64,000 nucleotides of DNA, taken from NCBI RefSeq assembly GCF_002218085.1, contig NZ_BDUC01000003.1:221666-285665 (forward strand), read 5' to 3'. The position numbers were made by a program, and so were the translations under genes. Source of the stretch: Tolypothrix sp. NIES-4075 (GTDB lineage Bacteria > Cyanobacteriota > Cyanobacteriia > Cyanobacteriales > Nostocaceae). Positions within the stretch are counted from its first letter, which is position 1. Each line of letters opens with the position of its first letter. Of the stretch, positions 34,929-43,294 are shown one piece after another. Below the pieces are notes generated by a model, which saw only the letters and a program-made list of their open reading frames with translations, ran no database searches and was not told where the DNA came from.

Positions 34929-36080
34929 ATGATTCAAGCAGAAGAATTTGTAGAAGCTGCCCGTAATATTGGCTTTGAATGGTACGCTGGTGTACCTTGT
35001 TCTTTTCTGACTCCTTTTATTAATTACGTTATTAACGACGAGAAACTTACTTATATTTCTTCAGCTAATGAGGGTGATGCTTTAGCGACAGCAGCGGGTG
35101 CAGCAATTGCTGGGAAACCTGCTGTAGTGATGATGCAAAATTCCGGTTTGGGTAATGCAATTAATCCGCTGACTTCTTTAGCTTATATTTTTCGGATTCC
35201 ACTGCTGCTAATTTGTACGCTGCGAGGCGATCGCCTACTACATGATGAACCACAACATGAACTTATGGGGCAAATTACAGATAAATTGTTAGAAACAATG
35301 TCTGTACCTTGGGAATTTTTCCCCACAGAAGCAGCGGAAATAGAACCTGTGCTGCAACGTGCTACAACTTACATGCAACAAGAACGCCGACCTTACGCTT
35401 TAATTATGCGTAAGGGTACAGTTGCACCTCATGCGCTAAGTTCTTCTATTCCTCATCGGGGAGATAGCGATCGCATTATCAAAAGCTTTTTTGCAGACAA
35501 TCAGCAACGTGTCTCCCGCTATCAAGCGCTAACTCGCATTGTGGAACTTACTGAGGAAAAAAATACTGTAGTCATCGCGACTACCGGATTTACCGGACGG
35601 GAACTTTTTGCTAGTAGTGACAGAGCAAATCATCTTTACATGGTTGGTTCGATGGGATGCGCTTCGTCACTGGGTTTAGGACTTTCCTTAGCACGTCCCG
35701 ATTTAAAAGTAGTGGTGATTGATGGTGATGGTGCAGCACTGATGCGGATGGGTAATTTTGCTACCATCGGCGCTTATGGCAATTCTAACTTGATTCATAT
35801 CCTTTTAGATAATGAAGTACACGATTCTACCGGCGCCCAAGCCACCGTTTCTGGTGGTGTCTCTTTCGCTAAAATTGCCGAAGCGTGCGGTTATGGTATC
35901 GCATTCGCAGGAGACGACATGAAGCTTTTAGATGATTTATTTGCCGCAGATAGCAACACTAGACCAAAATTCGCACATTTAAAAATTCGTTCGGGAACCC
36001 TCAAAGACTTACCCAGACCTAATTTATCTCCAGAAGCTGTTTTACAACGCTTTATGAGTCATATTGGTTCAAACTTGTAG
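34929..36080 (+). CDS. ppd: Phosphonopyruvate decarboxylase
   Basis: The 383-residue product is a thiamine-diphosphate enzyme. Glu48 in SSANEGDALATAAG is the cofactor-activating residue, MMQNSGLGNAINPLTSL is typical of phosphonopyruvate decarboxylases, and GDGAALMRMG...DNEVHDSTGAQ (from about residue 266, Asn295) binds TPP-Mg. It decarboxylates phosphonopyruvate to phosphonoacetaldehyde, pulling the unfavourable PEP mutase reaction forward. The stop codon TAG is the first part of a GTAGAGACG palindrome (36077), so the repeat appears to supply the end of the frame. Confidence 0.9.
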   Translation: MIQAEEFVEAARNIGFEWYAGVPCSFLTPFINYVINDEKLTYISSANEGDALATAAGAAIAGKPAVVMMQNSGLGNAINPLTSLAYIFRIPLLLICTLRGDRLLHDEPQHELMGQITDKLLETMSVPWEFFPTEAAEIEPVLQRATTYMQQERRPYALIMRKGTVAPHALSSSIPHRGDSDRIIKSFFADNQQRVSRYQALTRIVELTEEKNTVVIATTGFTGRELFASSDRANHLYMVGSMGCASSLGLGLSLARPDLKVVVIDGDGAALMRMGNFATIGAYGNSNLIHILLDNEVHDSTGAQATVSGGVSFAKIAEACGYGIAFAGDDMKLLDDLFAADSNTRPKFAHLKIRSGTLKDLPRPNLSPEAVLQRFMSHIGSNL

Positions 36081-36312
36081 AGACGCGATTTATCGCGTCT
36101 TATTAAATCGATGGCAATTTTAGAGATTAAACCACAGATAAAGACCAATTAACACTGATAATAATCTGTCGTTTTTAATCATAATGTTAGATTCCCGTAC
36201 AGACGTGATTAATTGCGTCTATAGAAGAAGACGCGATAAATCGCGTCTCTACAAGAAGATGTGATTAATTGCGTCTCTAGAAGAAGATGTGATAAATCGC
36301 GTCTCTACAATT
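36077..36312. repeat. GTAGAGACG palindromes in tandem before phnW
   Basis: A hairpin GTAGAGACGCGATTTATCGC begins at 36077. Four further related units at about 36196-36311 (GACGTGATTAATTGCGTCT, GACGCGATAAATCGCGTCT and variants) lie in alternating spelling. No promoter was recognised in this 250-bp gap. Confidence 0.75.
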
Positions 36313-36330
36313 CCTAACTTTTAACTTCCA

Positions 36331-37401
36331 ATGATTTTACTCAATCCGGGTCCGGTTAATCTTAGCGATCGCGTCAGAAATGCGCTGTTGCGTCCTGATT
36401 TGTGTCACCGTGAAGTTGAATTTTCCCAACTTCAAAGCAGAATCCGCGAACAATTACTTCAAGTTTATCAGTTGGAGAGCGATCGCTTTGCCGCAGTTTT
36501 GCTCACCGGTTCCGGTACAGCAGCGATGGAAGCGATGGTAACAAGCTTAGTACCGCAAGACGGCAAGTTGCTGGTGATTGAAAACGGTGTGTATGGGGAA
36601 CGAATCGCCAAAATTGCCAAAATATACAGGATTAATTACACTAGACTTCAGCATCCTTGGGGTGGGGAAATAGATATCAAAGCTTTGCTAGCAGTTTTAA
36701 ATGAAAATGACGACGTAACCCACCTTGCCGTCGTCCATCACGAAACTACAACCGGTCGCTTGAATAACTTGGCTGAAGTTGCGGCAATTTGTCAGCAACG
36801 CAACATCCAACTTTTGGTAGATGCGGTTAGCAGTTTCGGTGCTGAAGAAATCAACTTTGCCGATTGGGGAATTACTGCTTGTGCTGCGACAGCGAATAAA
36901 TGTCTGCATGGTGTTCCCGGAACCGCTTTTGTCATCGTGCGACGAGATGCACTGACAGCCACAGACACAATTCAGCGCACTTTATATTTAGATTTGGCAA
37001 CTTATTGTCAGCAACAGGATCGCGGTGGTACTCCTTTCACTCAATCAGTACAAACATTTTACGCTTTAGCCGAAGCTTTGCAAGAAATGGATGAAGCAGG
37101 AGGTTGGCGTGCAAGACATGCACATTATACCAAACTCGCGAACTTGGTAAGAAACGGTTTAGGAGAAATGGGAATTGAACCGTTACTTCCTTCAGAAAAT
37201 TCATCTGTTGTATTGAGTGCTTATTATCTGCCAGAGGGCTTTAGTTATGAAGAGTTTCACGACAAATTGAAAGCGCAAGGCTATGTGATTTATTCTGGAC
37301 AAGGGGATTTAGCAAAATCTATCTTTCGAGTCTCGACAATGGGAGCGATTACTTCTGCTGATATGGAACGCTTTCTGGCAGTTGTAAAACAGATTATTTA
37401 G
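36331..37401 (+). CDS. phnW: 2-Aminoethylphosphonate aminotransferase
   Basis: The 356-residue product is a class V fold-type I aminotransferase. It opens LLNPGPVNLSDRVRNALL, like PhnW and serine-glyoxylate aminotransferases. LLVDAVSSFGAEEI has the PLP Asp164 and ATANKCLHG the PLP Lys190. With PEP mutase and the decarboxylase upstream, it should make 2-aminoethylphosphonate from phosphonoacetaldehyde, in the biosynthetic direction. It is the last gene of the plus-strand run; a 21-bp repeat array follows the stop. Confidence 0.88.
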   Translation: MILLNPGPVNLSDRVRNALLRPDLCHREVEFSQLQSRIREQLLQVYQLESDRFAAVLLTGSGTAAMEAMVTSLVPQDGKLLVIENGVYGERIAKIAKIYRINYTRLQHPWGGEIDIKALLAVLNENDDVTHLAVVHHETTTGRLNNLAEVAAICQQRNIQLLVDAVSSFGAEEINFADWGITACAATANKCLHGVPGTAFVIVRRDALTATDTIQRTLYLDLATYCQQQDRGGTPFTQSVQTFYALAEALQEMDEAGGWRARHAHYTKLANLVRNGLGEMGIEPLLPSENSSVVLSAYYLPEGFSYEEFHDKLKAQGYVIYSGQGDLAKSIFRVSTMGAITSADMERFLAVVKQII

Positions 37402-37441
37402 GGTAAGGGGAAAGGAGAAACCCCTCCCCAATCTAGTTAAA

Positions 37442-37840
37442 AGACTGATGAATCTCTCTCAAAGACTGATGAATCTCCCTCAAAGACTGATGCATCTCCC
37501 TCAAAGACTGATGAATCTCCCTCAAAGACTGATGAATCTCCCTCAAAGACTGATGAATCTCTCTCAAAGACTGATGAATCTCTCTCAAAGACTGATGAAT
37601 CTCTCTCAAAGACTGATGAATCTCCCTCAAAGACTGATGAATCTCCCTCAAAGACTGATGAATCTCCCTCAAAGACTGATGAATCTCCCTCAAAGACTCA
37701 TTAATGAGGTTCTGATACTCATTAATGAGGTAAAAAGACTCTTTAATGAGGTTCTGATACTCATTAATGAGGTTCAAAGACTCATTAATGAGGTAAAAAG
37801 ACTCTTTAATGAGGTTCTGATACTCATTAATGAGGTAAAA
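37442..37840. repeat. 21-bp tandem repeat array of two unit types
   Basis: Twelve units AGACTGATGAATCTCYCTCAA (37442-37693) are followed by seven units of a second type, AGACTCATTAATGAGGTTCTG and variants (37694-37840). All units share the 21-bp period and the ACT start. Both strands read open because of the period, but no protein is supported. It lies between convergent phnW and hpnG. Confidence 0.85.
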
Positions 37841-37927
37841 AGACTCATTCTTCGTTCCCATGCTTTGCGTGGGAATGCCTTTATGTGGGCTGCTGCCTCG
37901 AAGGAAGGTTAAAGAAAGTTATAATTT

Positions 37928-38599
37928 TTATCTAGCAAACACAAATGCTGTAACTTCTTCCAATACTTTCAATGCTTGCAGGGAACCTTTAATTAAGCGA
38001 GTAGCGGCAATAGGTTGACGAATCATACTTATAGCTAAAGGCAAAGCTTGAAGCGAACCATCAGAATTTATTGCTGATGTTAAATCAGGTATATCGTGCC
38101 CAGAGTCGTCGCTGACTACTCGCAGCATTGCCACTTCTACACCTGCTTGATGAAAAAATTCTAGAGCCGCAAATCCTTCCATATCAACAACATCAGCTTT
38201 AGATATTTCGCTCAAATGCAGCTTTTCTTTAGCAGAACAAACTACGCGATCGCTTGTTAACCCCTTCACCAAAGAAACCTTATCTTGAAGATGTGCGTAA
38301 AGTTCTGCTGTGAAGGAGCGATCGCACTGTTGTACTTTCGTTTCATATACACATTCTTCATATAACACAATATCGCCGACTTTCAAGCGATCGCGCAAGC
38401 TGCCACATAAACCCATCACCAGAACTTTTGTTTGGGGATTCCACAATTTATCTTGACAAGTTTGCAAATATCTGCTTACAGCTTGACCACCCACAGGAAT
38501 TGGTATTACATTTTGTTTCGAGTTTAAACCCCGACATACAGCTTTATACTCTGCTCCCTGAGGAACCACAATTATAGGGAATGTTGATTGATAAAACAT
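37928..38599 (-). CDS. hpnG: HpnG-like nucleosidase (adenosylhopane to ribosylhopane)
   Basis: The 223-residue product resembles the PNP/MTA-SAH nucleosidase fold. VLVMGLCGSLRDRLKVGDIV lies in the phosphate/ribose region and VVDMEGFAALEFFHQAGVEVAMLRVVSDD contains the family Glu and Asp. HpnG cleaves adenine from adenosylhopane made by HpnH; the presence of hpnH and hpnA at 42-44 kb supports this identity. A general 5'-methylthioadenosine nucleosidase is the main alternative. It is convergent to phnW and lies in the reverse direction to hpnH. Confidence 0.75.
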   Translation of the reverse strand: MFYQSTFPIIVVPQGAEYKAVCRGLNSKQNVIPIPVGGQAVSRYLQTCQDKLWNPQTKVLVMGLCGSLRDRLKVGDIVLYEECVYETKVQQCDRSFTAELYAHLQDKVSLVKGLTSDRVVCSAKEKLHLSEISKADVVDMEGFAALEFFHQAGVEVAMLRVVSDDSGHDIPDLTSAINSDGSLQALPLAISMIRQPIAATRLIKGSLQALKVLEEVTAFVFAR

Positions 38600-38607
38600 A
38601 CGTTTAC

Positions 38608-38630
38608 GTAGTGAGCGCTTCAGCGCTCAA
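38608..38630. repeat. REP palindrome overlapping the 3' flank of hpnG start region
   Basis: GTAGTGAGCGCTTCAGCGCTCAA is the REP unit upstream of hpnG and directly after the RAYT stop region. Confidence 0.75.
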
Positions 38631-38633
38631 TCA

Positions 38634-39233
38634 CTACTCATACTCATCCCAACCATTACCATAATCTTGCACCGAATATTGAACCCAACAATCGCGCAGC
38701 CATTGTCGTCCATATTCTTGCAGATACCAATGAACACTACTATGAACCCAATCGTAAGGAGATTGTACCCAACCGTGTTTAACACAGTTGTAATGAATAT
38801 AGTTGAGAGTATTATAATAGTGCGTTTGGGAGCGAATAGCGCGATCGCTATATCGATACCAAACTTTTCGTTGACGTAGATTATCCTCCAGATTCCATTG
38901 ACGAGAAGTCACACCATGAATTGAGCGAAATAAATTACCCAAAACATCAAAATTTACAATATGTACTAAAAGATGATAATGATTAGGCAGAATAACCCAA
39001 GCAAGGATTTCCACATCCTGAGCAATAAATTGCTCAAATAGCATATCTAGTAGTTCCTGGCGCCGAGATTCTGAGTGAAGATGACACTTATGTTCATAGC
39101 AAGCTGCTGTTAACAAATAAAATGGTCGATCTCGCACTGTATGTGGTGGTGAATGAGGTGGATAACCACGACTTAAGCGTTGTTTAACTAATTCTGCCTT
39201 TTCTTCTGGTGTTAATTTGCGATATTCGTACAT
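38634..39233 (-). CDS. REP-associated tyrosine transposase (RAYT)
   Basis: The 199-residue product has the Y1/IS200-like signature PNHYHLLVHI (His85, His87) and a tyrosine-bearing THYYNTLNYIHYNCVKHG (Tyr139-140). The spacing fits RAYT proteins, single-domain HUH-like transposases that act on REP palindromes. REP hairpins flank the gene on both sides (38608-38630 and 39239-39466). The frame looks intact. It lies between hpnG and the RND gene, so it may have moved there. Confidence 0.85.
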   Translation of the reverse strand: MYEYRKLTPEEKAELVKQRLSRGYPPHSPPHTVRDRPFYLLTAACYEHKCHLHSESRRQELLDMLFEQFIAQDVEILAWVILPNHYHLLVHIVNFDVLGNLFRSIHGVTSRQWNLEDNLRQRKVWYRYSDRAIRSQTHYYNTLNYIHYNCVKHGWVQSPYDWVHSSVHWYLQEYGRQWLRDCWVQYSVQDYGNGWDEYE

Positions 39234-39238
39234 AAACC

Positions 39239-39466
39239 GTAGTGAGCGCTTCAGCGCTCAAATGAATAATGGTGCCGTAGTGAGCGCTTCAGCGCTCAAA
39301 TGAATAATGGTGCCTTATAGTAGTGTTCCCAAAAACACGGTGTAAGAAAGCACTGAAGTGCTTACTACGGTAAGAAAGTAAGAAAGCACTGAAGTGCTTA
39401 CTACGGTAAGAAAGAAAGCACTGAAGTGCTTACTACGGTAAGAAAGTATTTTTCGTGCTTAGTACG
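39239..39466. repeat. REP cluster upstream of the RAYT gene
   Basis: Two perfect 38-bp direct repeats (39239-39276, 39277-39314) start GTAGTGAGCGCTTCAGCGCT. Three reversed hairpins follow, each like AAGCACTGAAGTGCTTACTACGG, with a decayed fourth. Their orientation switches once, a usual RAYT-REP arrangement. The remaining part of the 307-bp gap to 39540 holds no gene. Confidence 0.8.
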
Positions 39467-39540
39467 GTTTAAAGGATTCGCATTCCTTTGGTGATTAATG
39501 TACGATCACTAATAATTCGTCCGCATGATGATTTTGCCAG

Positions 39541-42246
39541 ATGATACCTCATAACTCAAAATCCGCACGAGAGCGCTTTAATATTTCTAAGTTAGCGATT
39601 CAATTTTCGTGGCTGACGCTTTCGTTTTGGATTGCGGTGACGGTAGCTGGACTTTTGGCTTTCAGTTCTCTCAAATATGCTTTGTTTCCTGATGTTACCT
39701 TTCCGGTGGTTGTGGTAAATGCTTCTGCACCGTTAACAACGGCTTTGGATACGGAAGCTAAGTTAACTCAACCTGTGGAAATGCGTTTGCGTGAACTTCC
39801 CGGTCTTGATGATATTCGCTCTTCGTCGTATCCCGGTCAAAGTGTGGTCAGTTTGTCTTTTGATGTTGGTACGAATTTGGAAAAATCGACGAAGGAAGTC
39901 GAAACTAGATTGAAGCAAGTAAGTTTGACTGAAGGAGCAAGTTATAAGGTTATTCCTTTAAATTTGAATGAGTCGGCAGCGATTAGTTATGCGGTTGAAA
40001 GTGACGATCGCAATTTAACAGATTTAAGTAAACTAACTAAAGAGAAAATTGTGCCGGCGATCGCTCGCATACCAGGAGTCCTAAAAGTCTCTTTGTTAGG
40101 CGCACCTGTTGATGTTACTTCAGAAGCATCTATACCAACAGGGGGAGCAACATTAGTTAGGTTTAATGGTAAAGATGCTTTAGCATTTCAAGTCATCAAA
40201 CGCGGTGATGCCAACACTTTAGAAGTTGTCAGTCGGGTAGAAAAAGAAGTCAAAAAACTGCAATCTACTCTTAAAGATGTCAAACTTACCTTAGCAGCCA
40301 CCCAAGCAGAGTATATCCGCAACGCTACCCAATCTACAATAGATGCGTTAATTGAAGCGATCGCTCTAGCGGTAGTTGTGATATTTCCTTTTTTATGGAA
40401 CTGGCAAGCTACTTTCATTTCTGCATTAGCGATTCCCGTCTCTATGTTGGGAACGTTTATTGTTATGGCTTTGTTTGGCTTCAATTTAGAGACGATTACA
40501 CTGCTAGCTTTAGCTTTGGTGATTGGTAGTATAGTTGATGATGCGATCGTTGATGTAGAAAACATCATGCGACACATCCAAGATGGTCAAAGTCCCCGTC
40601 AAGCTGCACTTTTAGCGACAAATGAAATTGGTTTGACTGTCACCGCTGCCACTTTCACAGCCGTAGCAGTTTTTCTCCCCATAGGTTTGATGGGTGGCAC
40701 GATAGGTCAATTTTTCAAACCTTTTGGTATCACTGTTTCCGCAGCGATGCTGACTTCTTTGCTAGTAGCGCGTACTTTATCCCCTGTTTTAGCTCTTTAC
40801 TGGCTAAAACCGACTTCTTCGCGTCCTCCTCGTCAAACTAGCAACATCGGCGCAAGTTTTAACCAATCATACCGCGATTTACTTTGCTGGTCTTTAAACC
40901 ATCGCCGGATTGTTATGGGTTTAGCTGCACTCAGCTTGATTGCCGGGATCGCGTTAATTCCCCTGATTCCCAAAGGATTTATTCCCAAACTAGATCGCGG
41001 TGAGTTTAATATTGTTTATACCGCTCCTTTGCCAAATATATCAGAATTAGAAAAGCAAGGAAACGCAGTACTAGGAAGCTTGTTAGGTGAAGAAGAATCT
41101 CCAGTTTTTGATTCGCGATCGGCTATTTCCAATCCTTTAAATGATTCTCTCGAAGTTGCCAAGAAATTAGAAGAAGTAGTCAGAAAATCCCCAGCAGTAC
41201 AAACCGTATTTACTACCGTCGGTTCTCGCGAAGGTGAGCCGAATAAAGGTACACTTTATGTCAAACTAAAAGATAAGCGTGCGATCGCCACTTTAGAATT
41301 GCAAGAGCAATTTCGTACATCTTTGCCAAATCTTTCTGGTGTGACTACCAGCGTGGAAGATATTCCATTTGTCGATAGCGGTGGTCAAAAACCGCTACAA
41401 GTCGCATTGCAAGGTAATGACTTGAAAGCTTTGAATACAGCCGCAAAAGCGATTAAAGACAAGATAGTGAAAATACCGGGATTTGCTGATGTGACGGTAA
41501 CAGGTGAAACAAACCCCCCAGATACAATCTTTCAAATTGAGCGTTTGAACAATCAGCGGGTAACTTATATCAGTGCGAATCTGGGTAAAGAATTGTCTTT
41601 GGGTGATGCTACCGATAAATTAGTAGCGATCGCTAAAAAGGTGATTCCTCCAGGTGTTACCTTAGATTTGGGAGGAGATTCTGCCAGCGTAAACCAAGTT
41701 ATTAGCAGTTTCGGCACAACTTTGGCAATGTCTGCTTTATGCATTATCGCGGTATTGATTTGGCTGTTTAGAAGCTGGGTAGATCCGTTGGTAATTGGCG
41801 TTTCTTTGCCTTTAGCAATTGTAGGTGCTTTATTGGCGCTACTGATAACTAAAAGCGATTTTGGAATGATTTCGCTAATCGGCTTTGTCTTTTTGCTGGG
41901 AATCAGCAATAAAAATGCCATTCTGATTGTAGATTATATTAACCAATTGCGCGATGCGGGCTTAAACCGCACAGCGGCGATTCTCAAAGCAGGACCCGTG
42001 CGCTTGCGACCAATTATGATGACTACTGCGGCGACAATTTTAGGAATGGTACCGATCGCTTTAGGATTAGGTGCAGGTTCGGAATTGCGATCGCCAATGG
42101 CTGTTGCGATCGCTGGAGGGATAATTAGTTCAACTATATTAAGTTTGATTGTTGTGCCGGTGCTTTACACTCTGATGGATGATTTGTTTCCCCGCTTGAA
42201 GAAGAGGGGGGGAGAGGGAGAGGGGAAGAGGGGGAGAAATAAATGA
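39541..42246 (+). CDS. RND-family efflux permease
   Basis: The 901-residue product is an AcrB/CusA-like RND permease with about twelve membrane segments and two periplasmic parts. The relay GSIVDDAIVDVENIMRH keeps the proton-path aspartate pair and GISNKNAILIVDYINQLRDAG forms the second half signature. The first periplasmic part is short, so it is smaller than classical 1040-residue pumps. It overlaps hpnA by four bases (ATGA), a sign of translational coupling. Standard hopanoid loci use the MMPL-type HpnN, so this pump may replace it; that is inference. The C-terminus ends in a G/E/K-rich tail from low-complexity repeat DNA (about 42205-42240). Confidence 0.85.
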   Translation: MIPHNSKSARERFNISKLAIQFSWLTLSFWIAVTVAGLLAFSSLKYALFPDVTFPVVVVNASAPLTTALDTEAKLTQPVEMRLRELPGLDDIRSSSYPGQSVVSLSFDVGTNLEKSTKEVETRLKQVSLTEGASYKVIPLNLNESAAISYAVESDDRNLTDLSKLTKEKIVPAIARIPGVLKVSLLGAPVDVTSEASIPTGGATLVRFNGKDALAFQVIKRGDANTLEVVSRVEKEVKKLQSTLKDVKLTLAATQAEYIRNATQSTIDALIEAIALAVVVIFPFLWNWQATFISALAIPVSMLGTFIVMALFGFNLETITLLALALVIGSIVDDAIVDVENIMRHIQDGQSPRQAALLATNEIGLTVTAATFTAVAVFLPIGLMGGTIGQFFKPFGITVSAAMLTSLLVARTLSPVLALYWLKPTSSRPPRQTSNIGASFNQSYRDLLCWSLNHRRIVMGLAALSLIAGIALIPLIPKGFIPKLDRGEFNIVYTAPLPNISELEKQGNAVLGSLLGEEESPVFDSRSAISNPLNDSLEVAKKLEEVVRKSPAVQTVFTTVGSREGEPNKGTLYVKLKDKRAIATLELQEQFRTSLPNLSGVTTSVEDIPFVDSGGQKPLQVALQGNDLKALNTAAKAIKDKIVKIPGFADVTVTGETNPPDTIFQIERLNNQRVTYISANLGKELSLGDATDKLVAIAKKVIPPGVTLDLGGDSASVNQVISSFGTTLAMSALCIIAVLIWLFRSWVDPLVIGVSLPLAIVGALLALLITKSDFGMISLIGFVFLLGISNKNAILIVDYINQLRDAGLNRTAAILKAGPVRLRPIMMTTAATILGMVPIALGLGAGSELRSPMAVAIAGGIISSTILSLIVVPVLYTLMDDLFPRLKKRGGEGEGKRGRNK

Positions 42247-43229
42247 GTGTTTTTGTTACAGGTGGTACGGGTTTTGTCGGTGCTAATTTGGTGCGGTTGC
42301 TATTACAAGAGGGATACTCTGTGAAAGCGCTGGTGCGTCCAAACAGCAATTTGGGAAATCTTCAAGGACTGGATGTAGAAGTTGTCAAAGGTGATTTAAA
42401 CGACTTAAATTTATGGCAACAAATGCGCGGTTGTCAGTATCTGTTTCATGTCGCGGCTCATTATTCACTTTGGCAAAAAGATAGAGAAGCATTATACCAG
42501 AATAATGTATTAGGGACGCGCAATGTTTTAGCCGCAGCAAAAAAAGCAGGTATTGAGCGTACTGTTTATACTAGTTCGGTGGCTGCGATCGGCGCGGGTA
42601 AATTCGATCAAGTTGTTGATGAAACTTATCAAAGCCCTGTAGAGGAACTTGTTGGGGACTACAAGAAGTCTAAGTTTCTAGCTGAACAAGAAGCAATGCA
42701 AGCAGCTAGTAGAGGTCAGGAGGTGGTTGTAGTTAATCCTAGCAGTCCGATTGGACCATTGGATATCAAACCAACGCCAACAGGAGATATTATTCTGCGG
42801 TTTTTACGGCGTCAAATGCCAGCATATTTAGATACAGGTTTAAATTTTATCGATGTGCGTGATGTAGCAAGGGGACATTTACTCGCATTGCAAAAAGGAA
42901 AATCAGGCGATCGCTACATCTTAGGACATCAAAACCTCACCTTAAAAGAACTACTTGACGAACTAGCGCAAATTACAGGTTTAAGCGCACCTCAACGTAC
43001 TGTACCAGCTTGGCTACCTTTAAGTGTCGCTTGGGTTGATGAAAAAATTCTCGCACCCTTAGGTAAACAACCTTCCGTTCCCCTAGATGGTGTCCGCATG
43101 GCAAAGCAACGCATGTACTACAATGCATCAAAAGCAGTACGAGAATTAAACTTACCTCAATCATCTTTGAATACCGCACTCAAAGATGCTGTAAACTGGT
43201 TTGTCTCTCACAAATACGTCAATTTATAA
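42243..43229 (+). CDS. hpnA: Hopanoid-associated sugar epimerase/reductase HpnA
   Basis: The 328-residue product is an extended SDR: VTGGTGFVGANLVRLLLQEG is the NAD-binding start, with TSSVAAIGAG and VGDYKKSKFLAEQEA as the Ser...YxxxK-type active site. This is the TIGR03466 (HpnA)-like group, found beside hpnH in many bacteria. The biochemical role is not firmly established. A reductase acting on ribosylhopane is one suggestion. It shares four bases with the RND gene and precedes hpnH by 65 bp. Confidence 0.85.
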   Translation: MSVFVTGGTGFVGANLVRLLLQEGYSVKALVRPNSNLGNLQGLDVEVVKGDLNDLNLWQQMRGCQYLFHVAAHYSLWQKDREALYQNNVLGTRNVLAAAKKAGIERTVYTSSVAAIGAGKFDQVVDETYQSPVEELVGDYKKSKFLAEQEAMQAASRGQEVVVVNPSSPIGPLDIKPTPTGDIILRFLRRQMPAYLDTGLNFIDVRDVARGHLLALQKGKSGDRYILGHQNLTLKELLDELAQITGLSAPQRTVPAWLPLSVAWVDEKILAPLGKQPSVPLDGVRMAKQRMYYNASKAVRELNLPQSSLNTALKDAVNWFVSHKYVNL

Positions 43230-43235
43230 AAGCTC

Positions 43236-43263
43236 GTAGTAAGCACTAAAGTGCTTAAAACGG
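43236..43263. repeat. REP-like hairpin between hpnA and hpnH
   Basis: CGTAGTAAGCACTAAAGTGCTTAAAACGG is a decayed relative of the REP units. It lies 6 bp after the hpnA stop. Confidence 0.55.
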
Positions 43264-43294
43264 TCATATTTTTATCCGAGGAGTGATACGAGAA

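Noticed and set aside
37433..37912. Long open frames of 142 and 154 codons across the second 21-bp array
   Set aside because: Same reason: repeat by-product on both strands, without ribosome site or gene-like composition.
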